From Desulfobacteraceae bacterium (lineage in GTDB: Bacteria > Desulfobacterota > Desulfobacteria > Desulfobacterales > Desulfosalsimonadaceae), in assembly GCA_014237465.1 (NCBI GenBank), contig JABZFM010000004.1, positions 123,727 through 187,726 of the forward strand: a stretch of 64,000 bases of DNA. Direction: 5' to 3'. The position numbers and the translations under genes are program-made. The notes below the pieces were generated by a model. The model was not told where the DNA came from. It ran no database searches and was given only the letters and a program-made list of their open reading frames with translations. Positions 42,636-52,378 of this stretch are shown here, one piece after another; within the stretch, counting starts at the first letter, position 1, and each line of letters starts with the position of its first letter.

Positions 42636-43868
42636 TTATCGGATTGCGCCCTCCTCTTTGAAACGCATGATTTCCTCCCTGGAATAGCCAAATCTATCAA
42701 GGATTTCATCCGTATGTTCGCCCATACCCGGCGCCGGTCCCCGCGTTCCGGTGCGGCATTCAGAAAAATGTGCCGGATAGCCGGGAATATCAATGTTGCC
42801 GAGCATCGGATGGTCGAACGGTACGACATATTGATTTGCTTTTGCCTGTGGATCGTTTTTGACTTCAGAAATATGCTTTACCGGGCAGAACATCAGCCCG
42901 TGCTGTAAAAAAATGCGAATCCATTCATCTCTGGTTTTAGTTAAAAACACCTCGTCAAAGACTTCTAAAATTTTCTTGCCCGGAACAGGGCGACCCGAAC
43001 TATCTGTATAGCGGTCATCTTCAAATATTTTTTCACGACCGGTTAGTCTGCAAAAATCAGCCCAGTATTTTTCTTCGGGGTGATGCGTGCCGATAACCCA
43101 ATTGCCATCTTTACAAAGAAACCGGTTTCTTAACGGTGAATGTTCATGGCGGACTGAACGAACGCAGGGATCCACATTAAGCACGTTAGAAAGCATCATA
43201 TTCGGGTGCTGCAGCCAGAGGGCACTACTGAAAAGTGACGTATGCACTTCCTGCCCCATGCCTTTTCTTTCTTTTACATAAAGAGCAGTGATGATTGCAT
43301 GACTGATGGAAATCGCAGTTGCCTGGTCCAAAATCCCGAGATGAAGCAGGGCCGGTTCTGATGTTCCGGATGTGAACATCATGCCGGAAATAGCCTGTCC
43401 CAGCGGGTCAAACGCACCAAGGTTATCCATAGGCCCATCCGGGCCAAACCCGGATACATTGGCATGGATAATTTCTGGATTAATTTTCTTTAAGCTTTCA
43501 TAATCAATGCCCAGTTTTTTTTTGGTGCTTTTGCGAAGGTTTGTGAGAAAAACATCAGCGTCCTGCACAAGCCGGTGAAATATCTTTTTTCCTGTTTTGG
43601 TTTTTATATCAAGGTAAATACCTTTTTTATTCCGGTTTGAAACTTCATGCATAATGCTTTCGCCATTTGAAACAGACATGTCAAGACTTGCAATTCGGGT
43701 CCAGTATCTTTCAGGGTCTCCAAATCCTGTTTCGATTTTAATGATATCAGCCCCGAGGTCTCCGAGTATGGCAGTGCCTCCAGGTCCGGCATGAAATACA
43801 CCGTATTCAACGACTTTAATCCCTTCAAGGGGCCCGCAGTTATTTTGTCTGTGCTGGTTATCTGTCAT
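42636..43868 (-). CDS. class III CoA-transferase (CaiB/BaiF)
   Basis: 410 aa. LEGIKVVEYGVFHAGPGGTAILGDLGADIIKIE (about 14-47) is the usual start of the family, and the catalytic Asp that forms the acyl-anhydride lies in GAFDPLGQAISGMM (about 165-180). It moves CoA from a donor thioester to a carboxylic acid. The gene is monocistronic and faces the DUF3106 gene. The acids used are unknown. Confidence 0.9.
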   Translation of the reverse strand: MTDNQHRQNNCGPLEGIKVVEYGVFHAGPGGTAILGDLGADIIKIETGFGDPERYWTRIASLDMSVSNGESIMHEVSNRNKKGIYLDIKTKTGKKIFHRLVQDADVFLTNLRKSTKKKLGIDYESLKKINPEIIHANVSGFGPDGPMDNLGAFDPLGQAISGMMFTSGTSEPALLHLGILDQATAISISHAIITALYVKERKGMGQEVHTSLFSSALWLQHPNMMLSNVLNVDPCVRSVRHEHSPLRNRFLCKDGNWVIGTHHPEEKYWADFCRLTGREKIFEDDRYTDSSGRPVPGKKILEVFDEVFLTKTRDEWIRIFLQHGLMFCPVKHISEVKNDPQAKANQYVVPFDHPMLGNIDIPGYPAHFSECRTGTRGPAPGMGEHTDEILDRFGYSREEIMRFKEEGAIR

Positions 43869-44264
43869 AATGAAAACATGTCCTTTTTTTATATGAATGA
43901 GTCAATAGCAACCCCAAAACTTTGTCAAATCTTATTAGTTTCATACCTTGCCTGATAATCTGCATGCTGTCTACTTTATTGTAGCGAATACAGCTAAAGC
44001 AACAACATTAAACTCGCTTATCACAAATAAAAGTCAAATTACTTTTAGTAACAGCAAACATCTTCTTATATGATATAAAAGGAGAAGTGCCTGGTTGAAA
44101 TATAGCATGATATTTGAAATGTTTTGTGGGCAATTAGTGCTCATCCCGAACAAAGAAGAAAAGGCGTGGACTGCCAAAAAGCAATCCACGCCTTGTATGT
44201 TTTATTTTTAATCGGGTCAGGGTCACGGTTGCCCTAATGAGCCGTTATCATATTCCCGAATTAT
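43869..44264. other. intergenic stretch without a recognised gene
   Basis: 396 bp between the CoA-transferase start and the end of the MetF operon. AT-rich, with no plausible ORF. The only clear feature is the hairpin terminator at 44161-44194. Confidence 0.7.
44161..44194 (-). terminator. terminator of the MetF cluster
   Basis: AAGGCGTGGA (44161-44170) pairs exactly with TCCACGCCTT (44185-44194). On the minus strand the stem is followed by a T-rich TTCTTCTTTG, 70 nt after the MetF stop. Confidence 0.8.
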
Positions 44265-45152
44265 TTACAGCAGTCCGGCAGCCTCCATGATATCAACCAC
44301 CTTTTCTTCCTTGCCGATGGCCATGATATGAACCCCATCGCAGATGTTTTCTTCCTTGATCTGACGGACCATGCGGCCTGCGATTTCAATCCCTTTATTT
44401 AAGGCACCGCCTTTGGGCGCGGACTTCATTTCATCGATTAAATCCTGAGGGACCGTCACACCTGCGACATTTTTATTCATAAACCGGGCCATGGGCGCGG
44501 ATGTAAGCAGAATGATGCCGGCTAAAATTTTGACCGGAAACTGGCGGGCGTATTCCATAAACTTTTTGAAATTATCCATGTCATAGACCGCCTGGGTTTG
44601 AATGAATTCCGCGCCGGCCTCCAGCTTTTTTTCAAACTTGATCAGCTGGGGCTCAATGGGATCTGCCTCAGGTGTTACAATGGCGCCGGCACAAAAACGG
44701 ACACCGCCGTCTAATTCATTACCGGACATGTCCCTGCCCTTTTCCATGGTCCTAACTGCCGCCAGCAGCTGGCTGGAATCTAAATCAAAAACCGGTTTGG
44801 CCTCCTTGTGATCTCCCAGCATGACGGAATCACCGGTAAGGCACAACACATTATGAACCCCCCGGCTGGATGCAAACATGAGATCCGCCTGAAGGGCCAT
44901 CCGGTTCCGGTCCCGGCAGGTCATCTGCAGAATGGGTTCACCCCCCAGTTCTTTCACCAGAAGTGCGCCACCCAGCGAGGGGAATCGCATGACGGAACTT
45001 TGATGATCCGTCACATTCATCGCGTCCACTTTATCTTTTAACAATTCGATATGGTGGGTCATCTTCTCCAGATTGGTGCCTTTGGACGGCGCCGCCTCAC
45101 AGGTAACAACAAATTTACCTGAATCCAGGGCTTTTTTAAATGCAGAGGGCAT
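44265..45152 (-). CDS. metF: methylenetetrahydrofolate reductase
   Basis: 295 aa, TIM-barrel flavoprotein that reduces methylene-THF to methyl-THF, or the reverse when acetate is oxidised through the Wood-Ljungdahl path. Conserved: FVVTCEAAPSKG, NVTDHQSSVMRF, LQMTCRDRNRMALQ, VLCLTGDSVMLGDH and FIQTQAVYDMDNF. The start at 45152 is preferred (AGGAAAGG close upstream); a TTG at 45173 would place that site inside the gene. It is last in the cluster, separated from MetV by a palindromic repeat element. Confidence 0.88.
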   Translation of the reverse strand: MPSAFKKALDSGKFVVTCEAAPSKGTNLEKMTHHIELLKDKVDAMNVTDHQSSVMRFPSLGGALLVKELGGEPILQMTCRDRNRMALQADLMFASSRGVHNVLCLTGDSVMLGDHKEAKPVFDLDSSQLLAAVRTMEKGRDMSGNELDGGVRFCAGAIVTPEADPIEPQLIKFEKKLEAGAEFIQTQAVYDMDNFKKFMEYARQFPVKILAGIILLTSAPMARFMNKNVAGVTVPQDLIDEMKSAPKGGALNKGIEIAGRMVRQIKEENICDGVHIMAIGKEEKVVDIMEAAGLL

Positions 45153-45182
45153 ATGTCTTTCCTTTCCTAACAATATTAAATT

Positions 45183-45360
45183 GATGGCCCCGTAAAAAGT
45201 CTAATGTCTATTTTAACTTTTGGGTTGCGCTTCATCTCTCGTCATTCAACGTACTATACGTACGCCTCATTCCTCGAGATTCGCACGCCTTGCCAATTTT
45301 TTATAAAAATGGTGGAGCTCTTTACTTTGCCATCCCAAATTGACTTTTTACGAGACTGAC
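45183..45360. repeat. palindromic element inside the metV-metF gap
   Basis: CGTAAAAAGTC (45191-45201) and GACTTTTTACG (45342-45352) are perfect 11-bp inverted ends of a 170-180-bp non-coding piece with further internal symmetry. It fills nearly all the 215 nt between MetV and MetF. It looks like a MITE-type insertion; ends resemble those of the repeat at 11-119. Confidence 0.65.
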
Positions 45361-45367
45361 AATATTA

Positions 45368-46018
45368 TTAAGTCGGTATCATAAATTTTCCGGGACTGGG
45401 TTCTCCCAGATGATTCCTCGGTTTCTGATAGTTTCTCATTAAATCAAGACGGCCGAGTTCGCTTAATCGATTGTATATCATCGTCCATGCACAATCTTTG
45501 TTGGAATCAATTTCGCATTTGCCGTTATTGGTGCCGCCGCACGGGCCGTTTACCAGCCCCTTATGGCATGCGGTTACCGGACAAATCCCGCCGGTTTCAC
45601 CGATGATGCAGGTACCGCATTGGGAGCAGACCTCGTTAAACTCAGATGCACCTGTTTCCTTGCCGATGAACAGCGTATTCAATGCCGGGATGACGATTTT
45701 ATTAATCTGGCGCGCGATAGTTTGAACACCGTATGCGCATGTCATGATCAAAAGTGCGTCCGCCTGTTTTATCATGCTCTGAAGTTCTTTCAGAATTTCG
45801 CCGGTCAGGTTATCGCAGGCAACCGGGACCACCGTTGTACCGGTGATCACTTTTCCTTTTTCTGAAAGTTCGTCTTTCATGGCTTCAACTTCAGGCAAAC
45901 CGCCGGTTCGCGTCATCGTGACACAGGTTCCGCAACCGATGATAAACACTCTGCCCATTCCATCGAGAAGCTGTTCAATTTCTTCTGCTGGCTTTAGCTG
46001 GGTAATGGAGCGGATCAT
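45368..46018 (-). CDS. metV: MetV-type zinc/FeS partner of MetF
   Basis: 216 aa, matching the methylenetetrahydrofolate reductase C-terminal-domain family (MetV). N-terminal part: RVFIIGCGTCVTMTRTGG and VVPVACDNLTGEIL. Cys-rich end: CSQCGTCIIGETGGICPVTACHKGLVNGPCGGTNNGKCE (about 134-172). In acetogens MetV pairs with MetF and passes electrons to it from other subunits. The start overlaps the NuoF-GltD stop by 4 nt, so the two are translationally coupled. Confidence 0.85.
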   Translation of the reverse strand: MIRSITQLKPAEEIEQLLDGMGRVFIIGCGTCVTMTRTGGLPEVEAMKDELSEKGKVITGTTVVPVACDNLTGEILKELQSMIKQADALLIMTCAYGVQTIARQINKIVIPALNTLFIGKETGASEFNEVCSQCGTCIIGETGGICPVTACHKGLVNGPCGGTNNGKCEIDSNKDCAWTMIYNRLSELGRLDLMRNYQKPRNHLGEPSPGKFMIPT

Positions 46019-49000
46019 ATTTCACTCTCCTCTTTTTCTAAGTCGCATCTAAGGCACCGTCTGGCTTCAAAATGCGCCTCTTCTGCTGAAAACCCTTTTT
46101 CAACCTCCCGAAAATCTTTTATCCGATCTTCAGGTTCCTCCATTTCAATTTTAACTCTTGGTTTTGCCTCAGTTGATTCTTCCTCCAATGCAAGACCGGT
46201 ATCCTGTTCAAATTTTGTTTTTTCATCCGGCATCTGAATCCGCGACCGATCACCCGATAAAAACTTATCGATGGCCAGTGCTGCCCGCCTTCCAGAGGCA
46301 ATGGCACGTATCACAAACGTCGGCCCGGTGGTAAAATCCCCTCCGGCGAAAACACCCGGCACATTGGTTGCCAGTGTGTTTTCATCAACAACCAGACTGC
46401 CCCAGAGCGCTCTTTCCAGCTGGCTGTCTTCCGGCAGAAAGGACATGTCCGGCGCCTGGCCGATGGAGATAATGATATTATCCGCATCAACATACTGGGT
46501 GTCATTGAGATCGCACGACGGATTAAACTTGCCATCCTGATCAAACACATTGAGACACTTTGAAAAGCTCATCCCGCTGACTTTTCCGTCTTTGTGATCA
46601 ATTCGGCTGGGTGACCAGGCGGGATTTAAAATAATGCCTTCTTCCTCTGCTTCTTCCACATCTTTTTCCCAGGCCGGCATTTCTTCACGGCTTTCCAGGC
46701 AATATAACTGAACATCGTCCGAACCTGCCCGAAGCGCCGTCCGGGCAACATCCATGGCAACGTTTCCGCCGCCGATAATAACGCTTTTGCCGGAAAGGGA
46801 AATATCTTTCCCCGTTCGAATATCGCTTAAAAAGTTCAAGCCAAAATACAACCCCTCACTCTCTTCATCCTCACCGGGAATTCCGATACGCTTGCTGGCC
46901 TGGGCGCCGGATGCGATAAATACGGCATTAAACCCTTCCTTCATTAAATCATTGACCGTGTGATTGGCGTCAATGGGAGAATTATAACAGATTTTAACAC
47001 CGGCATTTTCAATGTAAGCAATCTCTTCTTCAATGACTTCTCTCGGCAGCCGGAATTCCGGAACGGAAATGCCCAGCATGCCGCCGGCAACCGACTGGGC
47101 CTCGAACACAGTGCTTTCATAACCCATCTTCGCCAAAAAGTATGCACATGTTAAACCGGCCGGGCCTGCGCCCACGACCGCCACCTTTTCTTCCTGAACC
47201 ACCGGATACGGATCCCGCTCAGGGCCGATATTTTCGAAATACCAGTCCGACGCAAACCGTTTGAGAGCCCGGATGGCCACCGGGTCATCAAGTTCTCCCC
47301 GACGGCATTTGTATTCGCAGGGGTGGATACAGATTCGGCCGCAAACCGCAGGAAAGGGGTTCCTTTCCCGAATAATATCGACCGCCTGCCTGTAATTAGC
47401 ATTTGCAATGGCCGCCACGTAGTTGGGCACATCGATGCCGGCCGGACACGCATGTTGACAGGCAGAAATGACCATGGAATCGCAAACCGCACCCGCACAC
47501 CGGTGTTCATGGATATGATCCAGATATTCCTGCTCAAAATATTTTAACGTAGACAGTGCCGGCTTGGGACTGGCCTGGCCCAGCCCACACAGCGATGCGT
47601 CCATCATAGTCTCGCCCAGAGATTTTATCGTATCAATGTCTCCGATTTTTCCTTTACCCTGGGTAATCCGGGTTAATATTTCCAGTAACTGGGTGGTTCC
47701 CAGACGGCACGGCGCACATTTGCCGCAGGATTCGGACTGGGTAAAACTCAGGAAAAATCGGGCAATCTCCACCATGCAGTTATTTTCATCCAAAACCACC
47801 ATTCCGCCGGACCCCATGATCGCACCGATCCGCTGAATAGTATCATAATCAATGGGCAGATTTAAAAACTGGGCGGGCACGCAACCGCCGGCCGGTCCCC
47901 CCATCTGAACGGCTTTAAATTTTCGCCCTTTGGGGACCCCCCCGCCAATATCAAAGACCACATCTTTAATGGTCGCACCGATGGGGACTTCCACCAGGCC
48001 GGTGTTGTTGACTTTTCCGGCCAGGGAAAAAATTTTGGTCCCTTTGCTATTTTCGGTACCCACTTCCCCATACCATTGGGATCCGTTTTTAATAATCAAC
48101 GGGATGTTGGCAAGGGTTTCCACATTGTTGATGTTGGTCGGTTTTTCATCCAGGCCCGCCTGGGCCGGAAACGGCGGACGCGGTCTGGGCATGCCCCGCT
48201 TTCCTTCAATGGAAGCCATGAGCGCTGTCTCTTCACCGCATACAAAGGCCCCGGCCCCCATTTTAAGTGTTAATTTAAAATTAAACCCGGTGCCTAATAT
48301 ATTTTCACCGGTCAGTCCCAGTTTTTCGGTATCGGCAATCGCTAGATTCAGATGGTCCACGGCAATGGGATATTCTTCCCTGACATAAAGAATCCCATAT
48401 TCAGCGCCCATTGCATAAGCGCCCAGCAGCATTCCTTCCAACACGGAATGGGGATCACCTTCTAAAATCGCCCGATCCATGAAAGCCCCCGGGTCCCCTT
48501 CATCCGCGTTGCAGATGATGTATTTCGGATTGTTTTTGGATTGACGGGCAAATCCCCATTTAAGTCCTGTTGGAAAACCAGCCCCCCCTCGCCCTCTGAC
48601 CTTGGCCGCCTTGACTTCTTCAATGACGGCTTCAGGAGTCATGTTGGACAGGGCTTTCACCAGGGCCTTATATCCGCCGGCCGCTATATAATGCTCGATT
48701 TTTGTCGGATCAATCCTGCCGCAATTAGCCAGAACGCGCCGTTCCTGTTTCATGTAAAACGGAATCTGGTTGCGATAATAAATCGGTTTTAGTGTTTTCT
48801 GGTCCTTATACGCCAGCCGCTCGATCAACTGGTTTTGCTTTAACGTCTGACCAACGATTTCAGCCGCATCGCTCGGATCTACCTCCTGGTATTGAACACC
48901 TAAGGGCTCGATGGCGATAACCGGAGCTTTTGCGCAAAATCCGTGGCAGCCGGTAGACCGGATCTCCACCTCATCTGAAAGACCCTGCTTTGCGACTTCT

Positions 49001-49146
49001 TCGACAATGGCATCCCGCACCTGCTGAGCCCCATATGCCCGGCAACCGGTCATACACACATGAACCTGGGTTTTATCCTTACTCGTCTCGGCAAAAATTT
49101 TATTGCGGAGCCATTCCAATTGTCCGATGGATGTAAGTTTATTCAT
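46015..49146 (-). CDS. NuoF-GltD fusion flavoprotein
   Basis: 1043 aa. Order: thioredoxin-like [2Fe-2S] domain (Cys31, 35, 67, 71); NuoF core with FMN/NADH site (RGRGGAGFPTGLKW, about 184-197; GAGAFVCGEETALMASIEGKRG); SLBB; [4Fe-4S] (Cys474, 477, 480, 520); GltD-type [4Fe-4S] domain (Cys563, 567, 602, 606, 610, 614); FAD Rossmann fold (VAVVGAGPAGLTCAYFLA, about 655-672); second nucleotide site (VIIGGGNVAMDVA); C-terminal CLRC. Such fusions occur in flavin-based electron-bifurcating transhydrogenases (I recall the Sporomusa-type Nfn). Cytoplasmic. NuoE lies directly upstream, 2 nt away. Confidence 0.88.
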   Translation of the reverse strand: MNKLTSIGQLEWLRNKIFAETSKDKTQVHVCMTGCRAYGAQQVRDAIVEEVAKQGLSDEVEIRSTGCHGFCAKAPVIAIEPLGVQYQEVDPSDAAEIVGQTLKQNQLIERLAYKDQKTLKPIYYRNQIPFYMKQERRVLANCGRIDPTKIEHYIAAGGYKALVKALSNMTPEAVIEEVKAAKVRGRGGAGFPTGLKWGFARQSKNNPKYIICNADEGDPGAFMDRAILEGDPHSVLEGMLLGAYAMGAEYGILYVREEYPIAVDHLNLAIADTEKLGLTGENILGTGFNFKLTLKMGAGAFVCGEETALMASIEGKRGMPRPRPPFPAQAGLDEKPTNINNVETLANIPLIIKNGSQWYGEVGTENSKGTKIFSLAGKVNNTGLVEVPIGATIKDVVFDIGGGVPKGRKFKAVQMGGPAGGCVPAQFLNLPIDYDTIQRIGAIMGSGGMVVLDENNCMVEIARFFLSFTQSESCGKCAPCRLGTTQLLEILTRITQGKGKIGDIDTIKSLGETMMDASLCGLGQASPKPALSTLKYFEQEYLDHIHEHRCAGAVCDSMVISACQHACPAGIDVPNYVAAIANANYRQAVDIIRERNPFPAVCGRICIHPCEYKCRRGELDDPVAIRALKRFASDWYFENIGPERDPYPVVQEEKVAVVGAGPAGLTCAYFLAKMGYESTVFEAQSVAGGMLGISVPEFRLPREVIEEEIAYIENAGVKICYNSPIDANHTVNDLMKEGFNAVFIASGAQASKRIGIPGEDEESEGLYFGLNFLSDIRTGKDISLSGKSVIIGGGNVAMDVARTALRAGSDDVQLYCLESREEMPAWEKDVEEAEEEGIILNPAWSPSRIDHKDGKVSGMSFSKCLNVFDQDGKFNPSCDLNDTQYVDADNIIISIGQAPDMSFLPEDSQLERALWGSLVVDENTLATNVPGVFAGGDFTTGPTFVIRAIASGRRAALAIDKFLSGDRSRIQMPDEKTKFEQDTGLALEEESTEAKPRVKIEMEEPEDRIKDFREVEKGFSAEEAHFEARRCLRCDLEKEESEI

Positions 49147-49148
49147 GC

Positions 49149-49637
49149 TTATCCATCATCCTCCTTGTTTTTGCTGTATTGTCCCAGTACGCTGGAAACC
49201 TTACTCGGATTCAATTTTCCGAAATAGTCCCGGTTTACCATCATCGTGGGAGCCAGAAAACACGCGCCAAGACATGCAACCGTTTCCAGTGTGAATTGAT
49301 AGTCTTCACCGGTTTCACCCTCTTCCAGATCAAGCTCCTTTTTTACGTACCGCAGTATGCTTCTGCTGCCTTTGACATGACAGGCCGTACCCCGGCATAC
49401 CTTGAGCACATATTTACCTTTCGGCTTTAATGAAAAACCGGAATAAAACGTTATGACACCCTGAACCTGCGCCGGATACATGTTGAGCGCTTCTGCAATG
49501 GGCTCAATCGATTCCGGCGGAATATATCCGCAGGTTTCCTGCACTTCCTGGAGCAGCGGAATGAGGCTCCAATTCTGGGTCCGATGCTCTTCGATAATGG
49601 CGTCTAACTTGTTCCAGTCAATTTCTTTCGGCTCCAT
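49149..49637 (-). CDS. NuoE-like [2Fe-2S] subunit
   Basis: 162 aa of the complex I 24-kDa/NuoE family. A helical N-terminus (LIPLLQEVQETCGYIPPESIEPIAEALNMYPAQVQGVITFYSGF) is followed by a thioredoxin-like domain with four cluster Cys (CRGTAC near 83-88 and CLGAC near 128-132). It pairs with the NuoF part of the next gene, which starts 2 nt after its stop. This forms the NADH-oxidising module of a soluble complex; no membrane subunits are encoded nearby. Confidence 0.92.
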   Translation of the reverse strand: MEPKEIDWNKLDAIIEEHRTQNWSLIPLLQEVQETCGYIPPESIEPIAEALNMYPAQVQGVITFYSGFSLKPKGKYVLKVCRGTACHVKGSRSILRYVKKELDLEEGETGEDYQFTLETVACLGACFLAPTMMVNRDYFGKLNPSKVSSVLGQYSKNKEDDG

Positions 49638-49657
49638 GTTTTGTTTCGCTCCTTGGA

Positions 49658-52297
49658 TTAAATTTTCTCAATACTGACCCGGCTGACAGTCCAGCCGCAG
49701 GAATCGGATTGTTCCTTGCTGGTCAGGCCGACAAGTTGCATTGCATCATTGTTATTTACTGCCATGGGAATAAGAATATGCCCGCCCGGCAAACGGTTAT
49801 TTTCCTTAAATTCCCGTTCCAGGGTACCGAATTTTGATTTTACCCGGACTTGCCCGGAACCGTTTAATCCGAGATCCCGGCAATCTGCTGAAGATAGTTC
49901 GATCTCGCCTTTCCTGTCATAAGCCTGGATCCTCTCGGATCGGCTTGTGCGTGTTCCACTTCCCAGGTGGAACCCCGGTGAACTGATTTTTGCCATAAAC
50001 GGATAAGATGCATCAAATGTTTCACTCCCTGCCGGAAGTGCCGGCAAAAATGAAAATTTTGTATTATTGGCTGAAAACGGGTTGCCGGTTTCACTGTTTT
50101 TAATCCAGTCCTGCTGATGATTTCCGAGGCCCTGGTACATAGGCACCACCCGTCGGATTTCCTGTCTGATTTTTTCAATTTTCTGGTACTGCTCGGGATG
50201 GCCCATCACTTTTGCCACCTGGGCCAGAATGTCCCAGTCCGCTCTGGCGTCACCAGGAGGAGAAACGACCGGCCCGAATGTCTGTATACGCCCTTCCATA
50301 TTGGTAAATGAGCCGTATTTTTCATATACGGCCGCACCGGGCAAAATAACATCGGCGATTTTTGTTGTCCGGTTGCGGACAATATCCTGAACAACTAAAA
50401 ACTCCAGTTTCTGTAATGCGGCCTCGACCCGATCCGGCTGGGGGAGCGATCTTAAAAGATTCTCACCCATGATATAAGCGGCTTTGACCTGGCCGGACTC
50501 CGCAGACTCGATAAAAGCGTCCAGATCCAAGCCCTTATCTTTTTCCGACGCTATTTTTACCCGTCCGGGCAAAAGGTCCGGAACCGCACCCATATCCATG
50601 GCGCCGATTAAATTGTTTTCCGCTGCCGGCACATAGATACCGGAGCCCTTTGCGCCGATACTCCCGGTCAGGAAAGAAAAGTTCATGACGGCGTCAATGA
50701 GCTGATTACCATCCGGGTAATTCAGCGTATCAGCCCCGATAACAAAAGCAACTTTCCGGCCTTTTATTAATTCAACAGCCTGATCGAATATTTCGACGGA
50801 CAACTTGCTTTGTTCGGCAATTTTTTGAAAATCAAAGTTTGAAAATGATGCAATATACGGATCAAATCCTTCGGTATATTGATTGATGAAATCTTTATCC
50901 TGAGAATCAATGGCGACAACTCTTCGGGCCAGGGCATTGACCAGGTCACTTGTATTGATTTGTTTGTTTACCGACAAATCCGGGCGTATCCAGAGTGATG
51001 ACAGCGCGGCCAGATCTGTTTTAAATGCGTCGATAACAATAACCCTGGCACCCTTTTTAGCGGCCCGCTTGACATGATAGCCGGCCACCGGAACTGTCTG
51101 TTCAAGATCGGAATTGATGACAAAAATAACTTCGGCATCCTCCAGATCGGAAAGCGTCGTGACACGGCAGCTCCCATGGGTTATTTCGTCAATGTATGAC
51201 AGAAGTTTCTGACCGGATGCATAACCGCCGTTAACCACATTTCGTGTTTCAAAAATATCCCTGGCAATTTTCTGAAAAAGAAAATTTTCTTCGTTGGAAC
51301 ACTTTGAAGATCCAACAAACGCGATACTGTCCGGCCCATGTTCACGTTTTATTTCAGACAGCCTGGTTGTAATGATTTCAAAAGCGTCTTCCCAGGAAGC
51401 CGGAATGTGGGTGTCGTCACTATTTTCATCATGTGATCGTGTCTGCGATCTTAGCATGGGACGGGTCAGCCGGTCGGCGGAATTTATAAAATCATTTGCA
51501 AAATGACCGCGCATGCAAAGGGTGGCACCGTTAACGGATATTTTTCGTTTTGAGGGGTTTACTTCAACGATTTTTTGATCGGCAACCCCCATTGTCAGGC
51601 TGCATCCGGCTCCGCAGAACCCGCATATGGAATTTGTTTCTCTTTCCGGGGTGCCGACATAACGGGTATTTTTGACTGAAAGCGCACCGGTAGGACATAT
51701 GGATACACATGTACCGCAGAATGTGCAGATGGAATCTTCTAAAGGTTTCTCATAAAGTGTGGCGGGTCGGGACTGAAACCCCCGATGATTATAATCAATG
51801 GCACCGGTGACCACCAGTTCATGGTCTGCGCGAATGCATTTCCCGCACAGGATGCATTTACTGAGATCCCTTGTAATAAATGGATTCAGCTGTTCAAACG
51901 GCGTGTAGTTGGGCATGGGATAAAGGCCGGAGTCCCCGACCCCCAGATCAGCAGCAATTTTTCTCAGCTCACACCGGTTCCCCTTGCTGCAGACGATACA
52001 GGATTCCGGATGTTCCGCCATCATCAGCCGGACGATGTTCCGGCGATGATTGAGAATTCGGGGTGTGTCGGTTAATATTGACATGTCAGCAGCGGCCGGG
52101 GTCACACAGGAAGCCATCAGACGCCCTGTTTTTTCATCTTCAACCAGGCAGACCCGGCATGCGCCATAAGGCTTAAGATCCGGATGATAACAGAGTGTCG
52201 GAATTTTAATACCATTTTGCTCGGCAGCCTCAAATATGGTGGTGCCGGAAGGGCAGGTAATTTTTTGACCGTTGATTATGAGAAAAATACTTTCCAC
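49658..52297 (-). CDS. NuoG/FdhA-like iron-sulfur molybdopterin-fold subunit
   Basis: 879 aa from a GTG at 52297 (GGGAG just upstream; a GTG at 52330 lacks a site). Domains: [2Fe-2S] Cys36/47/50/64; His96-Cys100/103/109 cluster; two [4Fe-4S] motifs, the first Cys148/151/154 with Asp158 instead of Cys, the second Cys191/194/197/201; then a [4Fe-4S] (Cys225/228/232/261) and molybdopterin-oxidoreductase fold. Where formate dehydrogenases carry catalytic Cys/Sec (CARL-C/U-H) this protein reads VNGGYASGQK. It is therefore more likely an electron-conducting NuoG-like subunit than a formate dehydrogenase. Confidence 0.82.
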   Translation of the reverse strand: MESIFLIINGQKITCPSGTTIFEAAEQNGIKIPTLCYHPDLKPYGACRVCLVEDEKTGRLMASCVTPAAADMSILTDTPRILNHRRNIVRLMMAEHPESCIVCSKGNRCELRKIAADLGVGDSGLYPMPNYTPFEQLNPFITRDLSKCILCGKCIRADHELVVTGAIDYNHRGFQSRPATLYEKPLEDSICTFCGTCVSICPTGALSVKNTRYVGTPERETNSICGFCGAGCSLTMGVADQKIVEVNPSKRKISVNGATLCMRGHFANDFINSADRLTRPMLRSQTRSHDENSDDTHIPASWEDAFEIITTRLSEIKREHGPDSIAFVGSSKCSNEENFLFQKIARDIFETRNVVNGGYASGQKLLSYIDEITHGSCRVTTLSDLEDAEVIFVINSDLEQTVPVAGYHVKRAAKKGARVIVIDAFKTDLAALSSLWIRPDLSVNKQINTSDLVNALARRVVAIDSQDKDFINQYTEGFDPYIASFSNFDFQKIAEQSKLSVEIFDQAVELIKGRKVAFVIGADTLNYPDGNQLIDAVMNFSFLTGSIGAKGSGIYVPAAENNLIGAMDMGAVPDLLPGRVKIASEKDKGLDLDAFIESAESGQVKAAYIMGENLLRSLPQPDRVEAALQKLEFLVVQDIVRNRTTKIADVILPGAAVYEKYGSFTNMEGRIQTFGPVVSPPGDARADWDILAQVAKVMGHPEQYQKIEKIRQEIRRVVPMYQGLGNHQQDWIKNSETGNPFSANNTKFSFLPALPAGSETFDASYPFMAKISSPGFHLGSGTRTSRSERIQAYDRKGEIELSSADCRDLGLNGSGQVRVKSKFGTLEREFKENNRLPGGHILIPMAVNNNDAMQLVGLTSKEQSDSCGWTVSRVSIEKI

Positions 52298-52378
52298 AAG
52301 CGGCTCCCTGTAATGGGTTGAAAGGGGCACAGGTGTTTATTTTTTTAAGCTCAGGTCGTATTTTCAGAAGAGATGAGA

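Noticed and set aside
45240..45340. Possible small gene in the metV-metF gap
   Set aside because: No ORF with a ribosome-binding site; the stretch is explained by the palindromic repeat element.
49658..52297. Annotation as formate dehydrogenase alpha subunit
   Set aside because: Overall similarity is high, but the catalytic Cys/Sec segment is missing and the gene sits with NuoE and NuoF-like subunits, so NuoG-like electron transfer is preferred.
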